Shown here in pieces: positions 46,778-55,986 of a stretch of 64,000 nt of DNA. The notes below the pieces were generated by a model that ran no database searches, was not told where the DNA came from, and worked only from the letters and a program-made list of their open reading frames with translations. The stretch covers positions 3,245,001 through 3,309,000 of the forward strand of contig CP071184.1 of assembly GCA_017298655.1 (NCBI GenBank). Direction: 5' to 3'. Both the position numbers and the translations under genes were made by a program. Source of the DNA: Alicyclobacillus curvatus (GTDB taxonomy: Bacteria; Bacillota; Bacilli; Alicyclobacillales; Alicyclobacillaceae). Numbering within the stretch: the stretch's first letter is position 1; the number at the start of each line of letters is the position of its first letter.

Positions 46778-48793
46778 CTACTTCGCCTTGGCCAGGATTT
46801 CTTTGACCGCAGCCTGAAGCTTCTCAACCGAGGCTGTGCAGGCGTCCCTCGACTCGCCTTTCGCGCCAACATAAAATTTGATTTTCGGCTCGGTTCCGGA
46901 AGGTCTGACGGCCAGCCACGATCCGTTCGTAAACACATACTTCAGCACGTCCGACTTTGGCAAAGTGAGCGGTTCCGTGGAAGCAGCCTTCCGGTCCGCA
47001 ACTGCGTTCGCACCACCTGCTGCACCCGCACCCGTTGCATCCTCTTCACCCACCGTATCTCCGTTCGCCGCATCCGCCGCATCCGCCGCACCTGCACCTG
47101 CACCTGCACCTGCACCTGCACCTGCACCTGCACCTGCACCTGCACCTGCACCTGCACCTGCACCCGCACCCGCACCCGCAGCACCGACGCCGGCTCCCGC
47201 ATACCTCGTTCGCTCACGCGTCTCATAGTCTTCGACGTAAGCGAGGGTCATGCCGTCAATGGAAAGTCCGTGCTCGCGAAGGCCCTCTATCAAGTCAGTG
47301 ATCTTGCGATGCCCCTCTGCCCCAGGCAGCGTCTCACTGATGAGCTTCTCCTCAAAGAAGCCGACGCGCTCGAAAAGTTCCTCGAGGGCATCCACTAACG
47401 TCAAGCCCTTGCTCTTATAGAAGGCCGCCATTTCAGCAATCAAGAGGCATATCTGAACGGCGTCCTTGTCCCGGACAAAGCCCTTTGCCAAATATCCGTA
47501 GCTTTCTTCATAGCCAAACAAAAAGCTGCCTTTGCCCGTTTCCTCGTAATGCTCGATGCGGTCACCAATATACTTGAATCCGGTTAGCGTATCTTCTACG
47601 CCTACGCCCAACTGACGAGCCGATGCGGCACCGAGTTCCGACGTGACGATGGTCTTCAGCACGATGCCGTCGTCAGGCAGTGTGCCTTCCTCTTTTCGCC
47701 GATGCAGCACAAAGTCGACCAACAGCCCCCCTACCTGGTTGCCAGAGAGCAGTTGATATTCGCCGCCTTTTTCACCGCTTTTGGTGCGAACGGCGACGCC
47801 AACTCTGTCTGCATCGGGATCGGTACCCATGGCAATGTCTGCTTCCGCCTTCTCGGCGAGATGGACCGCCATCGCAAGGGCTGCCGCCTCCTCAGGGTTC
47901 GGACTCTTCACCGTGGAAAACTCGCCGTCTGGCTTCTCCTGCTCTGGCACCACTGTGACGTGTTCGTAGCCTGTCAACTTGAGAACTGCGCGCACAGGGA
48001 GGTTTCCCGTCCCGTGCAGGGGCGTGTAGACGATATGCAGGTCATCCCGGGCTGCTTGGCTCACACTGGCCACCGGAATTTGTGAAGCCACCGTATTTTC
48101 GTAGACAGCGTCGACCTCTTGGCCGGTCCAATGGAAGAGACCCTTTTGCACGGCCTCATCAAGCGGCATCGCAGGGACTGAGAACAAGTCGGAAATGGCC
48201 TCAATGCGGTCGGTGATAATCCCAGCGTCGTCCGGGAGCACCTGGCATCCATGTTTGTCATAGACCTTGTACCCGTTGTATTCCGGCGGATTGTGACTGG
48301 CCGTAATCATCACGCCACCCTGTGCTTGCAGATGGCGAACCGCAAACGACACCTCAGGAGTCGGACAGAGATGCTCAAACACATAGGCAGCAATGCCCTT
48401 TGCGGCAAGCACACGCCCAACTTCTGTGGCAAACTCGCGGGACATTCGACGCGGATCATACCCCACGACGCACGACGGCTGCGTCGTCCCATCGGTCTTT
48501 GAACGCTCTAAAAGATACTCGCCAAACCCAGCCGTGGCCCGGCGAACGGTAAAGATGTTCATCCGATTCGTGCCAGCGCCGAGAACCCCGCGTAGGCCGC
48601 CGGTGCCAAACTCCAGATCGCGGTAAAACCGGTCCTGAATGGCCGCTTCATCACCCGCAATGGATTCGAGTTCCTGTTTCAGATCCGCTGGTAGCTGCGG
48701 CTGCTGCACCCACGCCTCATATGCTGCAGTTGTCTCGGTGGTACTCCCTGCTTCAGCACCCTTGGCGCTGGCATTGTCCGTCTTCAGATTCAC
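46778..48793 (-). CDS. pgcA: Phosphoglucomutase/phosphomannomutase with Gly-Ala repeat insertion
   Basis: About 671 residues against roughly 580 in relatives. It interconverts glucose-1- and glucose-6-phosphate for wall and glycolipid sugars. Motifs: ITASHNPPEYNGYKVY with the phosphorylated Ser, DPDADRVGVAV for Mg, GYEESYGYL for sugar, and RPSGTEPKIKFYVGA for the phosphate. An insert of about 80 residues, with an Ala-Gly tract near 540-575, lies just before the last domain's FTNGSWLAVRPSG. It is encoded by a CACCTG hexamer array. GTG 48793 (MNLKTDN) has AGGAGG ten bases upstream. Confidence 0.95.
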   Translation of the reverse strand: MNLKTDNASAKGAEAGSTTETTAAYEAWVQQPQLPADLKQELESIAGDEAAIQDRFYRDLEFGTGGLRGVLGAGTNRMNIFTVRRATAGFGEYLLERSKTDGTTQPSCVVGYDPRRMSREFATEVGRVLAAKGIAAYVFEHLCPTPEVSFAVRHLQAQGGVMITASHNPPEYNGYKVYDKHGCQVLPDDAGIITDRIEAISDLFSVPAMPLDEAVQKGLFHWTGQEVDAVYENTVASQIPVASVSQAARDDLHIVYTPLHGTGNLPVRAVLKLTGYEHVTVVPEQEKPDGEFSTVKSPNPEEAAALAMAVHLAEKAEADIAMGTDPDADRVGVAVRTKSGEKGGEYQLLSGNQVGGLLVDFVLHRRKEEGTLPDDGIVLKTIVTSELGAASARQLGVGVEDTLTGFKYIGDRIEHYEETGKGSFLFGYEESYGYLAKGFVRDKDAVQICLLIAEMAAFYKSKGLTLVDALEELFERVGFFEEKLISETLPGAEGHRKITDLIEGLREHGLSIDGMTLAYVEDYETRERTRYAGAGVGAAGAGAGAGAGAGAGAGAGAGAGAGAGAGAGAADAADAANGDTVGEEDATGAGAAGGANAVADRKAASTEPLTLPKSDVLKYVFTNGSWLAVRPSGTEPKIKFYVGAKGESRDACTASVEKLQAAVKEILAKAK
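47088..47180. repeat. Hexanucleotide repeat (CACCTG)n inside pgcA
   Basis: About 12 perfect GCACCT units followed by three or four CACCCG variants and GCC/GCA-rich flanks. On the coding strand each unit gives Ala-Gly, so changes in copy number alter length but not frame. Confidence 0.95.
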
Positions 48794-48810
48794 TTTGACG
48801 CCACCTCCTA

Positions 48811-51800
48811 TCACCCAGCGGTGATGGAAACCAACTGGATTCCATTGGGAATCGCAGTCGCTGGGTACACGTGTTCAACATTGCCATCCTTGCTATAAAG
48901 GATAACCTGGTCAACAAAAGGTAAGCCAAATTGATTCGCAATATCAAATTCCTGTCGATTTTGGCTCGATGTGCCGCCGCTGCCGAGGAACCAATCCCCC
49001 TGCACGGCCACGGGGATATCGCTCACAGACGTCACCGTGAGGCCGACAGGCGCCGTAACTGTGCCATCGGCATTACAGGAGAATGTGTACGTCTGGTCAC
49101 CTTCCAGCCCATCGACGAGGAACGTCTGCCCGGATGCGTTGATGAAATAGATGGAGTGCGGTCCATTTGGCAACGTCCGCAGTTTCACGGTGAATGTTCC
49201 GGCCGATCTCGCTGCATCCTTTGCCAGCACCCCCGTCACCTGCTGCGAGAACGTGGAAAACGACTCGCCGAAGGTGTCTGCGAAGGCGTTGGCATCGTGA
49301 TCGATACTCCGAACATATTTCATAAACTTCGACCAACCGAACTTATCCACCAACTGTGTCACAGCGAAGTAATCCTGGGCCTCGATGTTGTAATTCCCGG
49401 AAAGCGTGCTTGCTCCGCCGAGTGGAATGAGGGTGTTACTCTGCTGATGCGCTACAATATCCACCCACTCATTCCACTGTATGCCTTGTTTGAGCATCGA
49501 GGACGGGCTGTGATCTACTTCTGCATTTACGCCCTGCGTCCAAGCTCCCCCTTCGTTTGCCCAACTTGGGATGGTGCGACTCACGACCGCTGTTAGGGCA
49601 TGGGTGAATTCATGAGCCAAGATGTTCAATCCGTCTGTCGTTGAAAATGTCGGCATCAGGACGTTGATGGTATGCTGGCCTTCCTCTGATGCCACGGACA
49701 GCTCTGCTATCTGCTGCGACTCAGTCTGCGAATACCCTTCATCGAGATAGTGCTGTTGATACGATTTCGAAGTTCCGTAGAGGTGGATGTCCATTTTCTG
49801 ACTCGGAACAATTCCCTCACTCGAAACTGTCTCCTGATACACATGCTCGAAGATATTATCGACAGATTGCAATTGTTCCGGTGTGACGTTGCTGTCTGAT
49901 GTCTCAACAATGGCGTGCGCCGACGTGACTTGCTTCGTCGTTGGCAGAGCCGGGGCTTGAACGGTTACGTTCGTGTTACTCGGCGACGCCAGGAAAGGCT
50001 GCAAGATAAAGACGGCATCAGACTGGGTGACCAAGGCAAAGGCTTCATAAGCCCCGACGGGCACAGACATGCTGAACGTCCCGTTTGACTGCACGGTCGC
50101 GTAATAGTGGGCATGTGTGATGGTGTTGCGAACCGAGATCTGCACGACAGAATAGCTTTTCCCCGGCGCAAATTGGACCTTACCGTGAATCGTCACCATG
50201 GCTTGGTCTGCAACGGCCTTGAGGCTGTCAGCGTTCGATGAGCTGATGGGGATAGCTTGTCCAATCCAACCCTGACTCGCTGTCCGCACACCGATAAGCG
50301 CACTTCCCGTAGAACCAGTCTGCCCGGAAAAACCTCCGTCGCTGCCTGCCGTCAAAAGTTGAACAGTCCCATTCGCATCCTGAATGGCAACAAGACCTGA
50401 CAGGGCCTGATTTGTTGTCGATTCAAGTAAGCCGTGAACGGCTAGTGTCTGCGATCCAGTACTCAGGTTGACCTTACTGCTGTCTCCGGATACCGAGACG
50501 CCAAGGCTTTGCAGAAGCGTGACAGGAATGAGCGTGTGGCCGTTATACTGAATGACCGAAGTCGATAGATTCATTTTTCCCAGCTGGACCTGTGTGTTCG
50601 AAACAAGTTTCGGCATGTTTGAGATGGATAACGACTGGCCATCCCAGTTGGCCGTAATGCCATACTGTCGCAGAATTTGTTGCAGATACCAAACCCCAAA
50701 GAAGGTTGTCCTGTTGTAGGCTACAACCGGCACTTGGTTCCACATGGAACTGCCAATAAATACAGCAGCCGTACCTTGATGCAGGGTTTTCTCCACTGAG
50801 ACGACAGACGTTGACGTCGATGTCAGTCCGCCCCCTGTAATCGTTGGCTGTTGAACCACCTGATTGGTGACGGAAGTTGTGGATGCAACGCCCTTAGCCT
50901 GTTGAGAACCGGGGCCCTGTGCACTGGAACCCTGCGTACTGGAACCCTGCGTACCGAGATCTTTTGTACTGAGACCCTGTGCCGGCACATAGGACACTGA
51001 AAGCGTATTGTGGGCCGCGTCATAAGTGGACTGGCCGCCAAGTGCGTGAAACACCGAACCTGCATCAACGTATGTAGTTCCGCCCAACGACACGGTGCCA
51101 CTTACCGGCAAAGTCTGTCCATTCACAGATACAGCGCTACTCGCGCTCACAGTCGGTATATTTTGCAACAACAGCGAGTGACCCGTCCACTTCGAGTCGA
51201 TTCCTTGATCCTTCAGCATTTGTTGCAAATACCAGATTCCGAAGAACGTCGTATTTTGCGAGACGAAGTAGGGCACGTTGTGCCAGAGCTGTCGATTCAC
51301 ATTTAGGGGCCCGCTGCGGTAATTGGTAATGGCCGTCGCCGTACTCACAGTAGCGGCATTCACAGTAACAGCATTCACAGATGGAGGGTTCACAGCTGTG
51401 GCGGTCGATGCTGCTGTGTTCGAGCTTGATGTGCTCGGCGTCGTTGTGCTCGAGGCTGCTGTACTGGACGCGGCTGTGCTGGCTGTCGCTGTGTTCGAAC
51501 CTGCTGCGTTCGCTGTCGTTGTGTTCGAACCTGCTGTGTTGGTCCCTGTTGCGGCGATTGCCACAGTTCTCCCTAGAATGGGTAGAAAGCCAAATGTGCC
51601 AGCTGCCACAACGCTCGATGCCAGTGCGGTGGTCAGGGCAATGCGCACCCACATCTGATTTCGCTTGGACTCGCTTTGTTGACTATTGGGCCGGTTTGGT
51701 ATCATGTTCGCCTGGGTTTGTTGACTGTTCGGCCGGTTTGATGTCATGTTCGCCTGGTTTTGTTGACCGTTGGGCCGGCTAGGTGTCGTGTTCGGCTGGC

Positions 51801-51885
51801 TTTGTGGCACGTTTCCCTTGCTCTGCGGCATGTTCGAGTGGCTTTGCGACATGTGGCGCCGGCTCTGTGGCATATCGTCATTCAT
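48811..51885 (-). CDS. Large secreted MA-clan peptidase with copper-amine-oxidase-type N domains
   Basis: 1024 residues. A cytoplasmic repeat region (about 1-80, units like QQNQANMTSNRPNS) precedes a membrane helix (IALTTALASSVVAAGTFGFL). A long Ser/Thr/Ala-rich linker follows (about 110-190), then two copies of a stalk-like domain with WHNVPYFVSQNTTFFGIWYLQQML and TFFGVWYLQQILRQYG, each with a VNGQTLPV or YNGHTLIPV segment. Later is the zinc motif LAHEFTHALTAVVSRTIPSWANEGGA. It probably acts on the outer cell surface. ATG 51885 has AGAGGA upstream; an ATG four codons later is possible. It lies 17 nt before pgcA. Confidence 0.85.
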   Translation of the reverse strand: MNDDMPQSRRHMSQSHSNMPQSKGNVPQSQPNTTPSRPNGQQNQANMTSNRPNSQQTQANMIPNRPNSQQSESKRNQMWVRIALTTALASSVVAAGTFGFLPILGRTVAIAATGTNTAGSNTTTANAAGSNTATASTAASSTAASSTTTPSTSSSNTAASTATAVNPPSVNAVTVNAATVSTATAITNYRSGPLNVNRQLWHNVPYFVSQNTTFFGIWYLQQMLKDQGIDSKWTGHSLLLQNIPTVSASSAVSVNGQTLPVSGTVSLGGTTYVDAGSVFHALGGQSTYDAAHNTLSVSYVPAQGLSTKDLGTQGSSTQGSSAQGPGSQQAKGVASTTSVTNQVVQQPTITGGGLTSTSTSVVSVEKTLHQGTAAVFIGSSMWNQVPVVAYNRTTFFGVWYLQQILRQYGITANWDGQSLSISNMPKLVSNTQVQLGKMNLSTSVIQYNGHTLIPVTLLQSLGVSVSGDSSKVNLSTGSQTLAVHGLLESTTNQALSGLVAIQDANGTVQLLTAGSDGGFSGQTGSTGSALIGVRTASQGWIGQAIPISSSNADSLKAVADQAMVTIHGKVQFAPGKSYSVVQISVRNTITHAHYYATVQSNGTFSMSVPVGAYEAFALVTQSDAVFILQPFLASPSNTNVTVQAPALPTTKQVTSAHAIVETSDSNVTPEQLQSVDNIFEHVYQETVSSEGIVPSQKMDIHLYGTSKSYQQHYLDEGYSQTESQQIAELSVASEEGQHTINVLMPTFSTTDGLNILAHEFTHALTAVVSRTIPSWANEGGAWTQGVNAEVDHSPSSMLKQGIQWNEWVDIVAHQQSNTLIPLGGASTLSGNYNIEAQDYFAVTQLVDKFGWSKFMKYVRSIDHDANAFADTFGESFSTFSQQVTGVLAKDAARSAGTFTVKLRTLPNGPHSIYFINASGQTFLVDGLEGDQTYTFSCNADGTVTAPVGLTVTSVSDIPVAVQGDWFLGSGGTSSQNRQEFDIANQFGLPFVDQVILYSKDGNVEHVYPATAIPNGIQLVSITAG

Positions 51886-52053
51886 CTCCAGTATCCTCTT
51901 GTTTGAAATTCATGTCGGTGGAAGCAGATAAATTAGTCCTTCTGGGGAATATGGTAGGGTTGGTAGAAAAAACTCGACGTGACTTCCAAAATTGTACACC
52001 AAAATAGACTCTGATCGCCACGGGGATGTGACAGAATCCAGTGGGAAAAGGTG

Positions 52054-52106
52054 GGTTGTCAGCAACATGTGGAGGTGACCGACCACGGGATGTGCTGCTG
52101 ACAACC
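52054..52106. repeat. Nested inverted repeat between dlh and the large peptidase
   Basis: Outer arms GGTTGTCAGCA (52054-52064) and TGCTGACAACC (52096-52106) are perfect. Inside, GTGG and CCAC also pair. On the minus strand it follows the hydrolase stop by about 35 nt and could be a terminator without a T-run; on the plus strand CTTTAAG follows. Confidence 0.7.
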
Positions 52107-52139
52107 TTTAAGAGAAACGATGACCTTTTTTACTTCTCG

Positions 52140-52955
52140 TTACTTTAGGCGGATGTTGAAGAAATCGAGGGTTTTGGTGAAGGCGTCACGGCTCGCATCT
52201 ACATTGTACGAACGCCGAGTATCATTAAAGAACGCGTGATGCGCCCCTTCATAAACCGTGTACTCGAAATCTTTCCCTGCCGCCTTCATCGCCTCCGCAA
52301 ACGCGGGGATGGTAGATGTGAGTTGTACATCGAGATCGCCAAAGAAACCGCGCACCGGGCAGGCAATCTTCTCCAGAACTTCAGGCTTTGGTGCGCGCCC
52401 GTAAAACATAACGGCGCCTGCGAGTGCTTGATAATGGCCCGCGAGATGTGCTGACAGCGCGCCGCCCATGCAAAATCCAACAGAGCCAATTTTCTGTCCC
52501 TTGGACGCTTCAAATTCCTGGCTGAGGAACTGTGTTGTCGCGAGCAGCTGATGGGTATAGTTGTCCATGTCGAGTCCACCGAACAGACGAGAGAAAGTCT
52601 CCCCGACCAGTTGCCCCTGATTCCCTGGGAGTTCAGCGAGTGCCTTATCCCGTTCTGCCGCATCGTGCCAGGCTGTCGGCGGCATGTTCTCAAGAAAGTT
52701 TTTCACCGCTATGATCCGTTCTGCACCCAACCCCTGCACTCGTTCTCCGTTTCGGGCGTACAAATCCGGCGCAAACGCTACATAACCAGCTTCGCCAAAG
52801 CGGCGGGTTACGTCCTGAATGTGGTCGTCGACACCCCAAATTTCCTGAAACACAATGACCGCAGGCAGTGCCTTATTTACCTTTTCCGGTCGAGCCACGT
52901 AACCTATGTACTCTTCGTCCTGTCCGTAACGGATAAATCCTGTGTTCAGCGGCAT
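52140..52955 (-). CDS. Dienelactone hydrolase family protein
   Basis: 271 residues, alpha/beta hydrolase. AVIVFQEIWGVDDHIQDVTRRFGEAGYVAFAPDLYAR is the family N-terminal region. GFCMGGALS holds the nucleophile Cys, and the Asp and His lie in FFGDLDVQLT and YEGAHHAFFND. Members cleave dienelactone or related esters; the true substrate is unknown. ATG 52955 has AAAGGAGA seven bases upstream. Confidence 0.95.
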   Translation of the reverse strand: MPLNTGFIRYGQDEEYIGYVARPEKVNKALPAVIVFQEIWGVDDHIQDVTRRFGEAGYVAFAPDLYARNGERVQGLGAERIIAVKNFLENMPPTAWHDAAERDKALAELPGNQGQLVGETFSRLFGGLDMDNYTHQLLATTQFLSQEFEASKGQKIGSVGFCMGGALSAHLAGHYQALAGAVMFYGRAPKPEVLEKIACPVRGFFGDLDVQLTSTIPAFAEAMKAAGKDFEYTVYEGAHHAFFNDTRRSYNVDASRDAFTKTLDFFNIRLK

Positions 52956-52984
52956 CGTCGAGTCTCCTTTCAATTCGCGAACTT

Positions 52985-53130
52985 TTGCTGAGTTTTGCTA
53001 CACTCATAGCAAGTACTGGGCTTTGCTCACAGCAACTACCGAGTCTTACTGCACTCACAGCAGCTGCTGGGACTTTGCTAACAGCGACTACCGAGCTTAC
53101 TGCACTCACAGCAGCTGCTGGGACTTTGCC
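52985..53130. repeat. Degenerate tandem repeat (ACTCACAGCAGCTGCTGGGACTTTGC)
   Basis: About four units upstream of the hydrolase gene, alternating CACTCACAGCA and CTGGGACTTTGCT pieces, some copies almost identical (53050-53075 and 53105-53130). No gene; the rest of 53131-53365 shows no further feature. Confidence 0.75.
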
Positions 53131-53365
53131 ACAGTCGCAGCAATGGGCAGACCTCTATGTCCATGGTAGCGAATGATGGTTTGGCAAGACAAGTTTGGCG
53201 GGTACAATACTTGCTCCGCATACCGTGTTAAGTTTGAGCCTGTAACCTAATGTCTATTTCATATCGATGCACAGGGTCAGTTTAAAGCGTAAACTCGAAG
53301 ATTATTTAAGGAAGTTGGCCGAGCCATGTTGTGCCAGCTCGAAGCCAATTTAGGGAGGATATCGG

Positions 53366-53863
53366 ATGACGTCAAGTTTCGCAGTCCTTACAGTCAGTGA
53401 TTCGGTGAGCCGAAACCTTAAGCCAGACACAAGCGGAGACAAGATTGTCGAGATGCTCGAAGGAGCGGGATTTGCAATTGCCGCACGAAATGTGGTGCAG
53501 GATGAGCAAAACGAGATCGTGGACATGCTCCGCATGTGGGCGGATGACCCAGTAATAGCAGGAGTTGTAACAACAGGCGGCACAGGTGTGGCGCGAAGGG
53601 ACGTAACACCGGAGGCAGCGATGGAGGTTATCGAAAAGACGTTGCCGGGAATGGCCGAAGCGATGCGCCAGGAGTCTCTGAAGAAAACACCGTTTGCGAT
53701 GCTGTCAAGGCAGGTCGTAGGAATTCGGAACCAGACGCTGATTGTCACCTTACCGGGCAGCCCAAAAGCGGTGGCGGAATGCCTCGAAGTCGTTCTGCCG
53801 ATGTTTCCGCACATATTGAATCTGCTCGCGGGGAATACACAGCATAGCGAGGACAGGCGGTAG
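53366..53863 (+). CDS. moaB: Molybdenum cofactor protein MoaB/Mog family
   Basis: 165 residues. VLTVSDSVSRNLKPDTSG, GVVTTGGTGVARRDVTPEA and VVGIRNQTLIVTLPGSPKAVAECLE are the molybdopterin-adenylation motifs. Such proteins adenylate molybdopterin before metal insertion. GGGAGG lies about seven bases before ATG 53366. No other molybdenum cofactor genes are nearby. Confidence 0.95.
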   Translation: MTSSFAVLTVSDSVSRNLKPDTSGDKIVEMLEGAGFAIAARNVVQDEQNEIVDMLRMWADDPVIAGVVTTGGTGVARRDVTPEAAMEVIEKTLPGMAEAMRQESLKKTPFAMLSRQVVGIRNQTLIVTLPGSPKAVAECLEVVLPMFPHILNLLAGNTQHSEDRR

Positions 53864-54048
53864 CGGATGGCATGGGATGGGATGGGATGGGAAATCTCGG
53901 GCGGACAGTGTCAGCGGCGAGCATAGCCGGGCGGCACTCCCCCGCCGGATGCCGGCTTGAGGCGTGGAGGCGGGCGCTGTCGGCGTGGCGGCGGGCTGTG
54001 GCGCCCGGGCGGAGGACGGCGGGTTGAGGCACGCCGATTAAGCCGCGC

Positions 54049-54435
54049 TTACGCACCCACGGTGCGTAAGAGAGCGTGAAATCGCCTGCCTGAGCCGTGC
54101 TTACGCACCGCGGGTGCGTAAGGGAGTGCGAATTCGCCTGCCTGAGCCGTGCTTACGCACCGTGGGTGCGTAAGAGAGTGCCAAAATCGGCAGAACGGGC
54201 GTTGCTTACGTACCGTGGGTGCGTAAGGGAGTGCGAATTCGCCTGCCTGGGCCGCGCTTACGCACCGTGGGTGCGTAAGGGAGTGTGAAATCGCCTGCCT
54301 GGGCCGCGCTTACGCACCGTGGGTGCGTAAGGGAGTGTGAAATCGCCTGCCTGGGCCGCGCTTACGTACCGTAGGTGCGTAAGAGAGTGCCAAAATCGGC
54401 AGAACGGGCGTTGCTTACGCACCCACGGTGCGTAA
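54049..54435. repeat. Eight TTACGCACC palindromes at 52-53 bp period
   Basis: Copies at 54049, 54101, 54153, 54206, 54258, 54310, 54362 and 54415, each 21 bp. Steps are 52, 52, 53, 52, 52, 52 and 53 bp. The 31-32-bp spacers are of two similar types (AGTGYGAATTCGCCTGCCTG... and AGTGCCAAAATCGGCAGAAC...), so this is a regular satellite and not a CRISPR array. The average step is about five helical turns. Confidence 0.93.
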
Positions 54436-54444
54436 GGGAGTGCG

Positions 54445-54692
54445 ATAACGCGTCGAAAACGCGCTATTGGACATCCTGGTTGCCAAGGCATCAAAAAATA
54501 ACGCGTTTTCAAAGCGTTAACTCCGCATCGATGGACATAGCGCCCTCTCAAATCACTATTTCAAGCCTCTCTATAGAATAACGCGCTGCGAGCTCGTTAT
54601 CTCCTTCTACTCAACCCATCTCAGGCTGAATAACGAGCTGTGAACGCGTTATCCGTCAAGACCCATTCAATAGCGAGTTGCGAACGCGTTAT
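54445..54692. repeat. Array 5 of 23-bp imperfect palindromes (six copies)
   Basis: Copies start at 54445, 54498, 54537 (degenerate), 54578, 54630 and 54670. Centre distances are 53, 39, 41, 52 and 40 bp. It follows directly on the eight 21-bp palindromes. It lies between the convergent moaB and proC genes. Confidence 0.86.
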
Positions 54693-54709
54693 TAGTGAAC
54701 GTGTCAACC

Positions 54710-55104
54710 ACAAGCGGGGTACGAAGGGGGTTACGATGGGCGTCACAAAGGGGAGGTCACGAACGGAGGCTACAGAGGGAGTTACGATAGGGAGTTACGA
54801 TGGGGAGTCACGAACGGGGGTTACGAACGGGAGTCCCGCGACCAGAAGCTCGACGAAGATGAGCTCAGCGGATCCGGTCTGATGCGTGACTCGGCACCGC
54901 GGACCCTCGTACCCGCCACGTCGAGCTGCCTCACCAGCTCGCAGGTCACCAGCAGTCCGCGAACCCTCGCGCCCACACCCGCTTCTCCCGGTTCACGCAG
55001 CATCGCCGCAACGGCCACACGCTGTCCCCGACACCCGCCCCGTCGAGCCGTCTCCCTCGCCCTCCCGCTCGCAGGCCCCCTGCCACGCGGCCCCCTAGGG
55101 CGGC
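54710..55104. other. GTTACGATGGGGAGTCACGAACG repeats, then a GC-rich segment
   Basis: 54710-54845 repeats units like GGGAGTTACGATGGGGAGTCACGAACGG. From about 54880 to 55100 the sequence is strongly C-rich on the plus strand and differs from its neighbours. Frames through it encode Pro/Ser/Arg-rich strings without start signals. No gene is supported. Confidence 0.6.
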
Positions 55105-55923
55105 TCACTTGTAGGAGTCGCCCATTTCAGCGGATCGATCCGCCGCCGCCCCCAACGCCTTATCGACGATTCCTCGCAAGTGCGATTCCTCCATCACTGT
55201 GACGCCAGCATGCGTGGTACCGCCTGGCGAGGTCACGCGGCGACGGAGTTCATGCGGACTTAGGCCCCATTCCCGCAACGTACGCGCGGTTCCGACGACG
55301 GTTTGCAGCAACAGCTCCCGCGCTATCTCCGGTTCAAACCCCAACCTTACCGCAGCGTCTTCCATCGCCTCGAGAAAGTAGCATACGAAGCCTGGGCCGC
55401 TGCCGGAAAAGGCGGTTGCGGAGTTCATCAGCGACTCCGGAATTTCGACGACCTCGCCGAGTTGCCCGAGCAGGTAGCGCACGAGTTCCTTGTCTGTCCA
55501 CGATGTGCCGGGGCCAAACGAGACAGCCGTCGCACCTTCGAGCACCGCGACTGGGATGTTCGGCATGGTCCTGATGACCGGGCTCGCTCCCTGAATGACG
55601 CTGCTCATCCAGTCGATGGACACACCGGCTGCAAACGACAGCACAGGCTGACCATGCAACATCGGCCGTATCTGCTCGAGCACCTCTCCGACATTCGCGG
55701 GCTTTACGGCCACGACGACGAGCCTGGCGCCCTCGACCTGCTCCCAAGTTGCCGCCTGCACGCCGTAAGTCTGGCAGAGGTTGTCGATCCTGTCGGATCG
55801 GCTGCGGTTGACAATCATCAGACGCTGCGCGTGGATAGCCTTTCGGCTCGTCAGGCCTTTTACGAACGCTTCAGCCATGGCCCCGGCACCGATGACAAAG
55901 ATCTCTTCTTCGAGTGGCAACAT
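55105..55923 (-). CDS. proC: Pyrroline-5-carboxylate reductase
   Basis: 272 residues. Last step of proline synthesis. FVIGAGAMAEAFVKGL is the NAD(P)-binding loop, VVVAVKPANVGEVL follows, and ATAFSGSGPGFVCYFLEAMEDAAVRLG with VTSPGGTTHAGV forms the dimer and substrate region. ATG 55923. It is 60 nt downstream of the esterase gene in the same direction. Confidence 0.95.
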   Translation of the reverse strand: MLPLEEEIFVIGAGAMAEAFVKGLTSRKAIHAQRLMIVNRSRSDRIDNLCQTYGVQAATWEQVEGARLVVVAVKPANVGEVLEQIRPMLHGQPVLSFAAGVSIDWMSSVIQGASPVIRTMPNIPVAVLEGATAVSFGPGTSWTDKELVRYLLGQLGEVVEIPESLMNSATAFSGSGPGFVCYFLEAMEDAAVRLGFEPEIARELLLQTVVGTARTLREWGLSPHELRRRVTSPGGTTHAGVTVMEESHLRGIVDKALGAAADRSAEMGDSYK

Positions 55924-55986
55924 AGGGGCTCACTCCCTGTCGTAGTGGATTACGTGACTTTGCTCGATGTCCATCAACTTAGCCCA

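Noticed and set aside
46942-47226. Frames rich in VQVQ or HLHLHL across the hexamer array
   Set aside because: They are shadows of the CACCTG repeat; only the pgcA frame has family motifs on both sides.
54049-54435. CRISPR-like array (21-bp repeat, 31-32-bp spacers)
   Set aside because: The spacers are nearly identical and fall in two types, the repeats are full palindromes, and no cas genes are near.
54821-55202. Pro/Arg-rich frames in the C-rich segment before proC
   Set aside because: Composition-driven, no start signals, and they overlap the proC end.
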